From Ruminococcus sp. (GTDB lineage: Bacteria; Bacillota; Clostridia; Oscillospirales; Ruminococcaceae): a DNA stretch of 34,563 bases. The notes under the pieces are model-generated. The model had not been told where the DNA came from. It saw nothing but the letters and a program-made list of their open reading frames with translations, and did no database searches. The position numbers and the translations under genes were made by a program. Location: positions 1 through 34,563 of the forward strand of contig JAEEVL010000029.1 of the NCBI GenBank assembly GCA_016290875.1. Direction: 5' to 3'. Positions 1 to 7,280 of this stretch are shown one piece after another (the stretch's first letter is position 1; every line of letters begins with the position of its first letter).

Positions 1-4
1 GCTC

Positions 5-181
5 ATGACAGATAGCACAAACGAAAATAAACCCACGGCGTTCACCTCCTTCCGTGTGGAAGAAGCCCAACGCAAGAATTATTATATCATGAGTAAGAAG
101 AAAAAACAAGGAATAACGCAAAGAGCCCATCCGATCATAACCGGACGGGCTCTTTGTTTTTATGATCAAAAGCTATTATGA
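5..181 (+). CDS. Possible small hypothetical protein, left edge
   Basis: An open frame of 58 codons starts with ATG at 5. That ATG overlaps a TGA in another frame (ATGA), as happens when a gene is translationally coupled to one just upstream outside the window. The predicted peptide begins MTDSTNENKP, has a Lys-rich middle and no recognisable domain. The last third of the frame runs through a strong terminator hairpin (120-160), and the stop lies inside the 3' end of the leftward gene 176-361. Both are unusual for a real gene, so only the start context supports it. Confidence 0.25.
   Translation: MTDSTNENKPTAFTSFRVEEAQRKNYYIMSKKKKQGITQRAHPIITGRALCFYDQKLL
120..160 (+). terminator. Rho-independent terminator
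   Basis: AAAGAGCCC (120-128) pairs perfectly with GGGCTCTTT (147-155). TCCG/CGGA (130-133/142-145) extends the stem past one mismatch, and TTTGTTTTT follows on the + strand. It would end a rightward transcript entering from the left edge. Read leftward the hairpin is followed by TGCGTTATT, a weaker signal that could still end the small leftward operon. Confidence 0.75.
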
Positions 182-361
182 ATGAGCGGCAATGTAATCA
201 TCAATAGCCTTCTTGATCACGGTTGTAGGTGTCGTGCTGTTCGCCTGACACACTTCACGGAACTTTTCAAGAACTTCCGGCTTGAGGTCAAGCGGGAATC
301 TTACATAGTTCCTGCGTAAGTATTTCTGCTGAGCGGCACTTTTCGGTTTCTGTTCTTCCAT
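176..361 (-). CDS. Ribbon-helix-helix DNA-binding protein
   Basis: A 61-aa basic/acidic protein. The segment NYVRFPLDLKPEVLEKF followed by NSTTPTTVIKKAIDDYI has the beta strand - helix - turn - helix layout of Arc/MetJ-type ribbon-helix-helix repressors. Such proteins bind palindromic operators as dimers of dimers. The start is supported by AAAGGATG just upstream on the minus strand. It is the last gene of a leftward trio, four bases after the stop of the 32-aa peptide gene (366-464). A palindrome lies inside the trio's promoter (715-736), so autoregulation is a reasonable inference but is not shown. It could instead be the antitoxin of a pair with one of the small hydrophobic peptides. Confidence 0.72.
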   Translation of the reverse strand: MEEQKPKSAAQQKYLRRNYVRFPLDLKPEVLEKFREVCQANSTTPTTVIKKAIDDYIAAHS

Positions 362-365
362 GGTT

Positions 366-464
366 TCATCCTTTCACGATGCTCATTGTCATGAACACAA
401 GAACGGCAGCGAGTCCGATCAGTTCAAGAACCTTGAGCATAAGTTTGATTGTTTCCTTTTTCAT
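366..464 (-). CDS. Small single-pass membrane peptide
   Basis: A 32-aa frame, MKKETIKLMLKVLEL followed by the hydrophobic run IGLAAVLVFMTMSIV and a basic KG end. It has one predicted membrane span preceded by a lysine-rich start. Its stop TGA sits within the ribosome-binding region of the ribbon-helix-helix gene (176-361), so the two genes are tightly coupled. Its own ribosome-binding site is weak, which fits coupling to upstream translation or low expression. No family is recognised. Membrane peptides of this size include type I-like toxins, small holin-like proteins and regulators, and the sequence does not decide among them. Confidence 0.5.
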   Translation of the reverse strand: MKKETIKLMLKVLELIGLAAVLVFMTMSIVKG

Positions 465-554
465 GTTGACAGGTTGAAGTTTGTCTGTTATCATATAAGT
501 GATACCGAGCGGAACTCTGTCACCGTTCCGCCGGTAGTGTACCGTTCTTTCAGT

Positions 555-680
555 TTAGTTATCTAAGCTTTTAAGAACGTCTATCAGAATCTTGATCCAC
601 CCTATCAGTGAGATGATTCTGATTATAAGCCTTTCGAGATCCTCCACGATTTCGGAAGGCTTTTTTATTTTTCTCTTCAA
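555..680 (-). CDS. Small hypothetical protein, TTG start
   Basis: A 41-aa frame on the minus strand with TTG start at 680-678, preceded by a strong GAGGAGGTG ten bases upstream. The N-terminal part is basic (KRKIKKPSEIVEDLERL) and the rest is an amphipathic to hydrophobic helix (IIRIISLIGWIKILIDVLKSL), so membrane or partner association is likely. It is the first gene after the near-consensus leftward promoter at 710-738 and heads the operon with 366-464 and 176-361. A terminator-like hairpin in the opposite direction (628-672) overlaps its 5' half. No family is recognised. Confidence 0.5.
   Translation of the reverse strand: MKRKIKKPSEIVEDLERLIIRIISLIGWIKILIDVLKSLDN
628..672 (+). terminator. 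Terminator-like hairpin facing the leftward operon
   Basis: AGCCTTTCG (628-636) pairs with CGGAAGGCT (653-661), nine pairs with one T-G wobble, followed on the + strand by TTTTTATTTTTC. It would stop rightward transcription entering the region. It lies inside the small leftward coding frame 555-680, so part of the symmetry may be coincidental. Confidence 0.45.
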
Positions 681-709
681 CCTTGTTTTCACCTCCTCTC
701 TATGTTTAT

Positions 710-738
710 ATTATAACATAAACGTACGTATATGTTAA
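710..738 (-). promoter_or_regulatory. Leftward promoter with palindromic operator
   Basis: On the minus strand TTAACA (738-733) and TATAAT (715-710) are separated by 17 bases, a near-consensus sigma-70/SigA promoter. A 22-bp imperfect palindrome at 715-736 (AACATA, central ACGTACGT, TATGTT; 10 of 11 pairs match) fills the spacer and touches both elements, the expected place for a repressor. The downstream ribbon-helix-helix protein is a candidate ligand by inference only. Confidence 0.75.
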
Positions 739-821
739 TAGATTTTCAGAAAATATTTTGAAAAAATAGAAAATAAATCATGTCGTAGAATGTCGCACCT
801 GACCTGTGTTATTATGTACTT

Positions 822-887
822 AGAAACCAATCGGAAGACTGGCGAATGCGCCACTGGGTTTCTCCGGACGAGTATTCCGGCGTCCGG
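822..887 (+). other. Structured leader ahead of the late genes
   Basis: Between the leftward operon and the GpZ-like gene lie two strong helices. AGAAACC (822-828) pairs with GGTTTCT (857-863) and encloses GGCG-AATG-CGCC (841-852). CCGGAC (864-869) pairs with GTCCGG (882-887). No U-tract follows, so these are not simple terminators. They could be part of a leader RNA controlling the late operon or an RNA of its own. The rest of 761-964 shows no convincing gene; TATTAT near 810 has no good -35 partner. Confidence 0.4.
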
Positions 888-964
888 CTTTCCTTTCTTC
901 CGTTTCAATCTTTTCCCCTACCATGTATTAGAAGTCCCCTAAAAATCCCTGTGAGGTGAAAGCG

Positions 965-1519
965 ATGAGCAGGTCAGCATATACCATCAGCATGCGTGAC
1001 GCTGATAAGATCCGGAAACATCTTGACAAACTGCAGGAAGGCAGTGAGACGGCGATTAAACGAACCGTCTCGGATATCCGCACACGTGCCCCCGGCTGGG
1101 TATCCAAAGGTGTGAGACAGCACTACGGTGTTGATACAGCCGGAGTTAAGTCAGCGTCGGTCAGAGTAGAAGACAGCTCGGGAGGCAGGAGCATTGCCGG
1201 TGTGTCGATCAGGTACAGAGGCAGACCGCTCACGCTCACTCACTTCAGCATGTCGCCAAAGGAACGACCGGCAAAGAAGAAGTACACGGTCAGTGCAACG
1301 ATCATCAAAGGACAGCGTAAAGCAATGGACAGGAAGACGTACATACATGACGGATTACCGTTCCAGCGTCGTGGTGCGTCACGTTATCCTGTGGATGTCG
1401 TAAAGACACTATCCGTTCCTCAGATGATAAGCGGTAAGGCAAAGGAAACGGTAGAAGATATTTTGAATGAAAATATAGAAAAAAGATTTGAAAATCACGT
1501 TAATCAGCTGTTGAAATAG
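965..1519 (+). CDS. GpZ-like minor tail protein
   Basis: A basic protein of about 184 aa. The order of features fits the phage minor tail protein Z (GPZ) family: an N-terminal helical region, a WVSKGVRQHYG segment, a central LTLTHF segment, and a C-terminal RKTYIHDGLPFQRRG plus VPQM segment resembling the family's end. These proteins act at the head-tail junction or in tail assembly. ATG at 965 is chosen because GAGGTGA ends six bases upstream; the in-frame GTG at 956 lies inside that ribosome-binding site. It sits alone ahead of the terminase genes, whereas tail-completion genes normally follow the capsid gene, so its position is unusual. Confidence 0.6.
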   Translation: MSRSAYTISMRDADKIRKHLDKLQEGSETAIKRTVSDIRTRAPGWVSKGVRQHYGVDTAGVKSASVRVEDSSGGRSIAGVSIRYRGRPLTLTHFSMSPKERPAKKKYTVSATIIKGQRKAMDRKTYIHDGLPFQRRGASRYPVDVVKTLSVPQMISGKAKETVEDILNENIEKRFENHVNQLLK

Positions 1520-1573
1520 CGGAAACGACGTAAAAAGGTACTGTGAACGTCCTGAGAAATCCCTGCGGTGCTT

Positions 1574-1619
1574 GCGAGCCCAGCGGTTCGCCAGATACAA
1601 GGGAAAATTTTCATATAAT
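1574..1619 (+). other. Intergenic region before terminase: hairpin and -10-like box
   Basis: In the 159-base gap 1520-1678, GCGAGCC (1574-1580) pairs with GGTTCGC (1585-1591) around a four-base loop, and TATAAT lies at 1614-1619 without a good -35 element. In lambda-like phages the cos/terminase-binding site lies just before the small terminase gene, so this is the natural place for it. No defined cos sequence can be named from the sequence. Confidence 0.3.
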
Positions 1620-1678
1620 TTCGTTACGTTAACAGCACATACAGAATATACCATACAGAACCGGAGGCGAGAGAAGAG

Positions 1679-2245
1679 ATGGCAGCCGAAAAAGATAATT
1701 TGGTGACATCGGAGAGAATTGCCGAACTCCTCGGCGTTCAGGTTCGCAGAGTACAGCAGTTGACGCAGGAGGGAATCATTCCGGCGAAGTCTTCACGACC
1801 GTACAGGTACGACCTGTTCGAAGTTGCTCAGGTCTACATCCAGTATCTGAGTGAGAAGATCGCAGGGAGAGAGAGCAAGCACGCCGATATCAGAGAGGCG
1901 GAACAGGACAAGCTCCGTGCAGAAGCTGACTGGAAAATGGCGAAAGCTAAGATATCAGAAATGGAACTCGCAGAACTTGAAGGAACAATGCACAGGTCTG
2001 ACGATGTAGTTGAAGTTATGAACGCCCTTGTCTATGCGGTGAGAAGCAATGTGCTTTCATTACCTGGACGGCTTGCAATGGACGTCGTAAAGGCAGCCAG
2101 TGCGAATGAAGCTTCAGCTATCATCAGAAGAGAGTGCAACAACATCCTTGAAGATCTGTCGAACTACAAATACAACCCTGACGAATTCAGGCGGAAGGTG
2201 AGAGAACGTCAGGGTAAGAAAGACGACGAAGATGAAACCGATTGA
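1679..2245 (+). CDS. Terminase small subunit (Nu1-like)
   Basis: A 188-aa protein. Its N-terminus (LVTSERIAELLGVQVRRVQQ, then IIPAKSSRPYRYDLFEV) is a winged-helix DNA-binding domain of the lambda Nu1 type. The rest is a charged helical region (about residues 65-110) and a C-terminal helical segment that would bind the large subunit. It recognises the packaging site and recruits the motor. GGAGG at 1663-1667 precedes the ATG. Its 3' end overlaps the large-subunit gene by 14 bases, so the two are translationally coupled. Confidence 0.82.
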   Translation: MAAEKDNLVTSERIAELLGVQVRRVQQLTQEGIIPAKSSRPYRYDLFEVAQVYIQYLSEKIAGRESKHADIREAEQDKLRAEADWKMAKAKISEMELAELEGTMHRSDDVVEVMNALVYAVRSNVLSLPGRLAMDVVKAASANEASAIIRRECNNILEDLSNYKYNPDEFRRKVRERQGKKDDEDETD

Positions 2246-5200
2246 TCTTGTGCGGATCAATCGCACACTGTCAAAAGCCGTCAAAAACTTCAAACCGCCT
2301 GAAAATCTCACCTTATCACAATGGGCCGATAAGTACAGGCGACTGTCCTCTGAGAGCTCCGCAGAAGCCGGACCGTGGCGTACCTCGAGAACGCCATACC
2401 TCAAAGAACCAATGGACGCCTTTACTGACCCGAAAGTCGAAAGAATAGTCATGGTTGCCGCTTCGCAGGTCGGCAAAGCGCTTGATATTTCTACACCGAT
2501 AGCGACGCCCGATGGCTGGACTACAATGGAACACCTTAAAATTGGAGATACAGTTTTCGATGAAAACGGCGTTCAATGCAAAGTAACGAATGTGACAGAG
2601 ACCATGTACAACAGGAAATGTTATAAAATCACATTTTCTGACGGATCTACAATGATAGCTGATGCTAATCATCAATGGTATGTAGAAAGTTTATTGTCAT
2701 TGGCAAAAGGGGTGTACAATGGCATACTCACAACCGAGCAGATATCAGTCACATACAAACACCAAAACAGAAACAGATATGCAATTCCCGTATCTGGTGC
2801 ATTGCAATGTGAAAGTGCAGAGTTGCCTATCCCGCCATACACATTGGGGTATTGGCTTGGAGACGGGAACAGTCATTCTTCTCAGATTACAGTACACAAA
2901 AGTGATATAGAAATCGCAGATTATATTAGATCTGAAGGAATTCAAGTTAAAATCAGAGAAAAAGATAAGAACGTTTTCAATATAATGCTCGATCCGAAAC
3001 TTAGCCCTGATGAAACAAATTTCTGCATAAGAGGGCATGACAAAAACCAGCTTGGCAGAACAAAAAAAGGCTTATGTGCAGAGTGTGCGCGTCAGCATGC
3101 GATGAAGTACAAGTGGGGATTATCTCTTGACCCGATTGTAAATTTGCGTGAAACGATGCATTCAAAACTTAAACGTTCGAATCTGCTTGATAACAAGCAC
3201 ATCCCTACTCCTTACCTAAGATCATCATACAATCAACGCCTTTCGCTGCTTCAAGGGATACTTGATTCTGACGGAAGCATTGATAAAAGAGGCAGATGTG
3301 AAATCACGCTTAAGTCCAGAAGGTTAATAGAGAATGTCCATGAACTTCTATTAACTCTTGGGATAAAAAACAGAATTCATTTGAAAATGGCTGTTTGTTC
3401 AAATTCAGCAACCTCAGAAAGAATTCCTGTTTACAGGATTGATTTTATGGTTTATGACGTTCCTGTGTTTAGGTTAGAGAGGAAAAGAAAAAAAATAAAA
3501 TCTCGACACGGAGAAGGCCTGAAAGGTTGTGCGCTAAGAACAACAGAAACTGAACGTCGGAGGATAGTGGATGTAGAAGAAATTGAAAGCGTTCCGGTCA
3601 AATGCATACAAGTGGACAGTCCGTCACACTTGTATCTTGCAGGCACGGAGTTGATTCCAACTCACAATTCAGAATTCGAACTCAATGCTATATCGTATAT
3701 CATTGATCAGGACCCGGGTTCGATCATGTACATTCAGCCGACGCTTGAAGATGCTCAGAAGTTTTCCCGTCTGCGTATTGCACCGATGATTCGTGATAAC
3801 AAACGGCTTCGTTCAAAGGTTGCAGACGTTAAATCGAGGGACGGCGGCAATACCATCCTTCAGAAAAGCTTTCCGGGAGGTATGCTTACGATCACAGGTT
3901 CAAACAGTGCATCAGCACTCGCTTCAACACCTGCCCGTTATGTCATAGGTGACGAGCGGGACAGATGGGCGGCATCTGCCGGAACGGAAGGTGACCCGTG
4001 GAAACTTGCTGAAGCACGTCAGACAACATTCTATAACCGGAAAAGCATAGAAGTTTCCACTCCTACGATCAAGGGTATGAGTAACATAGAAGCATCCTTC
4101 GCAGAGGGCACGCAGGAGCGGTGGTGTCCGAAGTGCCCGCACTGCGGAGAGTTCAGCGATGTTACCTTTGACCGTATCAAGTTTACCTTTACCACTGAGA
4201 AGATCAGAGGCAAGAACGTCTATAACGTTGACGATGATATAAAATTCAGCTGTCCGCACTGCGGGGCATTATCTTCTGAACAGGAAATAAGATCTCAGCC
4301 ACACAAGTGGATAGCTGAAAACCCTGATGCATACAAGAAGGGCATACGTTCTTTCTGGCTGTCTGCATTTGCATCTCCGTGGACACCATGGAAGAAGATC
4401 GTCACGAAGTTCCTTGATTCAAAGGACGACCCTGAAAAGCTGAAAGTTGTATACAACACACTTTTCGGTGAGCTCTGGGAGGAACGAATAGACGATGCCG
4501 ACGAAGAAGCTCTTATGAGCAGACGTGAAGACTACGGCACAAAGCCGGACGGTTCAGCTGTCGAACTCCCTGACGGTGTTTTATGTCTTACCTGCGGCGT
4601 AGATACGCAGGACAACAGACTTGAATACGAGGTAGTCGGATATGGTCTTTACGGTGAATCGTGGGGCATCAAAAAGGGTTATATCATGGGCAAGCCGGAC
4701 AGCGACGATGTGTGGCTGCAGTTTGATGATATAATCGACCACGTTTATACCTTTGCGAGCGGCAAGGGCTTAAGGATCTCCATGACGTGCATTGACTCAG
4801 GCGGTCACTACACGCAGGAGATATACGAGCGGTGCCGTGAGCGCAAGGACAAGCGTGTGTTTGCGATCAAAGGTAAGGGCGGGGACGGTGTACCATTCGT
4901 AACACCGCCTTCACGCGTACCTATAAAAGATAGTAAAAAAATCACTTGCTGGCTCTACAGCCTCGGTGTCGATGCCGGCAAGGAAAGCATTATGTCCGCT
5001 CTGCAGGTGCAGGAACCAGGACCGAAGTTCTGTCATTTCCCGAAAGATGAAGAAAAAGGTTATGATGCTTATTTCTTCAGCGGTTTACTCTCTGAGCGGC
5101 TCGAACAGGTGAAGTCGAGGACAGGTACTAAGTGGGCGTGGGTAAAGCTTCCGGGCCACAATCGAAATGAAGCGCTCGATTGCAGGAACTATGCCAATGC

Positions 5201-5360
5201 TGCACTTAAAATCATAGATCCGGACATGTTTGCTCTTGAAGCAAGGCTGAAAGGATTACCGGACAAGCCTGAACAGCCGAAAAGGCAGGAGCTGAAACCG
5301 CAGAAGCAGACTCCTGTAAGGCGAAAAAACGTTACTGATCAATATTTTGAAAGCTGGTAG
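2232..5360 (+). CDS. Terminase large subunit (GpA family) with intein
   Basis: A 1042-aa precursor. Removing the predicted intein (residues 83-479) leaves about 645 aa, the usual length of lambda-GpA-type packaging ATPase/nucleases. The N-extein ends in the Walker A-like motif AASQVGK and the C-extein resumes with SEFELN, so the intein splits the P-loop. Later extein features are a DGG/GGML region, GDERDRW, a zinc-ribbon-like set (CPKCPHCG and CPHCG) and a C-terminal nuclease region with acidic residues (CGVDTQDNRLEYEVVG, CIDSGGHY). The protein powers packaging and cuts concatemers. It can be active only after splicing. It follows the small subunit with a 14-base overlap. Confidence 0.9.
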   Translation: MKPIDLVRINRTLSKAVKNFKPPENLTLSQWADKYRRLSSESSAEAGPWRTSRTPYLKEPMDAFTDPKVERIVMVAASQVGKALDISTPIATPDGWTTMEHLKIGDTVFDENGVQCKVTNVTETMYNRKCYKITFSDGSTMIADANHQWYVESLLSLAKGVYNGILTTEQISVTYKHQNRNRYAIPVSGALQCESAELPIPPYTLGYWLGDGNSHSSQITVHKSDIEIADYIRSEGIQVKIREKDKNVFNIMLDPKLSPDETNFCIRGHDKNQLGRTKKGLCAECARQHAMKYKWGLSLDPIVNLRETMHSKLKRSNLLDNKHIPTPYLRSSYNQRLSLLQGILDSDGSIDKRGRCEITLKSRRLIENVHELLLTLGIKNRIHLKMAVCSNSATSERIPVYRIDFMVYDVPVFRLERKRKKIKSRHGEGLKGCALRTTETERRRIVDVEEIESVPVKCIQVDSPSHLYLAGTELIPTHNSEFELNAISYIIDQDPGSIMYIQPTLEDAQKFSRLRIAPMIRDNKRLRSKVADVKSRDGGNTILQKSFPGGMLTITGSNSASALASTPARYVIGDERDRWAASAGTEGDPWKLAEARQTTFYNRKSIEVSTPTIKGMSNIEASFAEGTQERWCPKCPHCGEFSDVTFDRIKFTFTTEKIRGKNVYNVDDDIKFSCPHCGALSSEQEIRSQPHKWIAENPDAYKKGIRSFWLSAFASPWTPWKKIVTKFLDSKDDPEKLKVVYNTLFGELWEERIDDADEEALMSRREDYGTKPDGSAVELPDGVLCLTCGVDTQDNRLEYEVVGYGLYGESWGIKKGYIMGKPDSDDVWLQFDDIIDHVYTFASGKGLRISMTCIDSGGHYTQEIYERCRERKDKRVFAIKGKGGDGVPFVTPPSRVPIKDSKKITCWLYSLGVDAGKESIMSALQVQEPGPKFCHFPKDEEKGYDAYFFSGLLSERLEQVKSRTGTKWAWVKLPGHNRNEALDCRNYANAALKIIDPDMFALEARLKGLPDKPEQPKRQELKPQKQTPVRRKNVTDQYFESW
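2478..3668 (+). other. Class 3-like intein with LAGLIDADG endonuclease
   Basis: In-frame insert of 397 codons inside the terminase P-loop. Block A starts with Ala (ALDISTPIATPDGW) instead of Cys/Ser and the C-terminus is LIPTHN followed by Ser. Class 3 inteins lack the first-residue nucleophile and use a Trp/Cys/Thr triad. Here W149 lies in the block B motif HQWYV, C458 is at the block F position (VKCIQVDSPSH) and T477 precedes His-Asn (precursor numbering). Two LAGLIDADG-type motifs, LGYWLGDG (205-212) and LLQGILDSDGS (339-349), mark a homing endonuclease. A C-x3-H...C-x2-C cluster (C265, H269, C282, C285) between them looks like an added zinc finger. The segment looks more A+T-rich than the flanking exteins, suggesting recent acquisition. 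Confidence 0.88.
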
Positions 5361-5368
5361 GTGATGAA

Positions 5369-5632
5369 ATGAGAGATAAAAAGACAGTGGAGGAAGAGAT
5401 CACGAGAGTAAAACTCAGACTCACTTCCTACTATGAACGTGAGAGAGAAATGCTTGAGGGGGGTACTCAGGCATACGCGATAGGTTCAAGAAGTCTTCAG
5501 CGTTATCAGACATCACTGAAAGCTATTCAGGACGAGATCGAAAAGCTTGAGAAAAAACTGCAGGAACTCATGAACGAGCTTAACACTGGCAGTGCAAGAA
5601 GAGCAGTCGCGGTTGTTCCACGCGACTGGTGA
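5369..5632 (+). CDS. Small head-assembly protein, DUF6148/gpW-like
   Basis: An 87-aa protein that is mostly helical. It has an early heptad-like helix (ITRVKLRLTSYYERER), a central EGGTQAYAIGSRSLQRYQ segment and a long charged coiled coil (residues about 45-70). The central motif and the position between terminase and portal match the small DUF6148/gpW-like proteins of lambda-type head modules, which act in head completion or connect portal and tail. GGTGATGA precedes the ATG. The assignment rests on position and a short motif, so the exact role is open. Confidence 0.55.
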   Translation: MRDKKTVEEEITRVKLRLTSYYEREREMLEGGTQAYAIGSRSLQRYQTSLKAIQDEIEKLEKKLQELMNELNTGSARRAVAVVPRDW

Positions 5633-5679
5633 TCTGAAAATTCTGAAAATTCGAGCGCGGATTGTTGCCGTTGAGAACA

Positions 5680-5699
5680 CTGTCCACACGAGTGGACAG
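5680..5699. repeat. Palindrome copy 1 (hairpin in terminase-portal gap)
   Basis: CTGTCCAC-ACGA-GTGGACAG forms a perfect eight-pair hairpin in the only sizeable gap of the head operon (5633-5723). Its core TCCACACGAGTGGA (5683-5696) recurs exactly at 10822, 18643 and, inverted, 29478. Confidence 0.7.
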
Positions 5700-5723
5700 A
5701 ATTAAGACACGGGAGGTGAGAAA

Positions 5724-7280
5724 ATGAAAGGATACGGAGAAGCAGGCGCAAGCTGGCACAAGAAAGCAGTCAAAGGCTTCAATGCCATGTCGGGCTCTCC
5801 CCGTGAAGATATCGACTTCAATAACTATACCATGCGTCAGCGTGCGAGGATGCTCTACATGGCCGCACCGATGGCAACATCAGCGATCAAGACGAACCGC
5901 ACGAACATTGTCGGCATGGGTCTGCAGCTTAAGTGTCGTATCGACAGGGATGTTGTAGGACTGTCACAGGAAAGCGCTGAACGATGGCAGAAGAAGACTG
6001 AGCGGGAGTTCTGCCTGTGGGCGACGAACCGCAGAGCGTGCGATGCTACCGGTATCAATAACTTCTACGGATTACAGCAGCTTGCACTTGTTTCATGGCT
6101 TATGAGCGGCGACTGTGTCGGTCTCCTTAAGCATTATGATACAAGCAGGTTTTTCCCGTACTCACTGCGAGTACACGTCATAGAAGCAGACAGAATAGCC
6201 ACACCGATGACGAACGGCGGAAACATCGTTCTGACAACGGGAAAGAATCCGGATAACGGAAACAGTATATTCGACGGTGTTGAGATCGACAGGAACGGTG
6301 CTATAGTAGCCTACCACATACGAAGCAATCACCCGTTCGAACTGCAGACCGAACCGGAAACGTGGTCGAGAGTGCTTGCGTGGCAGGAGAATACAGGACT
6401 GCCGAACGTGGTTCACGTGATGGAAACCGAACGACCGGACCAGTACAGGGGTGTCTCGTACCTTGCACAGGTCATTGAGCCTCTGCTTCAGCTCAGGCGT
6501 TACACTGAATCAGAGCTCATGGCTGCAGTCGTTGAAAGTTTCTTCACGGCGTTCATAAAAACGCAGGCTTCAACGGATGAAATGCCGTTCAACGAAACGG
6601 GATCTCCGCCGGCAGAGCCGAGAGACATCAATGATTATAACATGGGTCCGGGACAGATCAACATACTGAATCCGGGTGAGGATGTCACTTTTGCAGAACC
6701 ACAGAGACCGGCGGGCGGCTTTGACAAGTTTGTCAAGTCTATATCTGAACAGGTCGGAGCGGCTCTTGAAATTCCGGCAGATCTTCTTATGAAGTCCTTC
6801 AACGCTTCCTATTCAGCTTCACGTGCAGCTCTGCTCGAAGCGTGGAAAGCGTTTAAAATGCGTCGTGAGTGGTTAGCGGCAAGTTTTTGCAGACCGATCT
6901 ATGAAACATGGCTTTCTGAAGCGGTCGCAAGAGGACGCGTCAACGCTCCGGGATTTTTTGCAGATCCCGCTATCAGAGCGGCATGGCTCGGTTCAGAGTG
7001 GCTCGGTCCGTCACAGGGACAGCTTGACCCTGTCAAGGAGATCACAGCCGAAATACTGGCGTGCTCCGAAGGATTCAGCACACACGAACAGTCCACCGTC
7101 AAACTTAACGGCGGGCAGTGGGACAAGAACATCGAGCGGCTTTCCCGTGAAAACGAGAAACTCGGCGGTAATTCTCCAGACGCTCATCAGAGCCAGAAGG
7201 AAGCAACGAACCGCCTGAAAAATCTTATCATTGAATCAGCTCTTAAAGCTGAGAAAGGAGAAGGAAATGCAGAAGAATAG
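5724..7280 (+). CDS. Portal protein (lambda gpB family)
   Basis: A 518-aa protein of the usual size for lambda-family portals, which form the dodecameric DNA gate at one head vertex. Family-like features are the start region with YTMRQRARMLYMAAPMA, the TNIVGMGLQLK segment, the VIEADRI motif near residue 155, GVEIDRNGAIVAYHI, and the C-terminal QVGAALEIPADLLMKSFNASYSASRAAL region. GGAGGTGAGAAA directly precedes the ATG. The 3' end overlaps the protease gene by 14 bases, a typical head-operon arrangement. Confidence 0.88.
   Translation: MKGYGEAGASWHKKAVKGFNAMSGSPREDIDFNNYTMRQRARMLYMAAPMATSAIKTNRTNIVGMGLQLKCRIDRDVVGLSQESAERWQKKTEREFCLWATNRRACDATGINNFYGLQQLALVSWLMSGDCVGLLKHYDTSRFFPYSLRVHVIEADRIATPMTNGGNIVLTTGKNPDNGNSIFDGVEIDRNGAIVAYHIRSNHPFELQTEPETWSRVLAWQENTGLPNVVHVMETERPDQYRGVSYLAQVIEPLLQLRRYTESELMAAVVESFFTAFIKTQASTDEMPFNETGSPPAEPRDINDYNMGPGQINILNPGEDVTFAEPQRPAGGFDKFVKSISEQVGAALEIPADLLMKSFNASYSASRAALLEAWKAFKMRREWLAASFCRPIYETWLSEAVARGRVNAPGFFADPAIRAAWLGSEWLGPSQGQLDPVKEITAEILACSEGFSTHEQSTVKLNGGQWDKNIERLSRENEKLGGNSPDAHQSQKEATNRLKNLIIESALKAEKGEGNAEE

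Noticed and set aside
360..566. Rightward 68-codon frame
   Set aside because: It has no ribosome site, Cys/His-rich random composition, and lies opposite two leftward small genes with better signals.
2478..3668. Insertion sequence or frameshifted terminase
   Set aside because: The frame is continuous and has intein splice blocks and LAGLIDADG motifs, with no inverted ends or target duplication.
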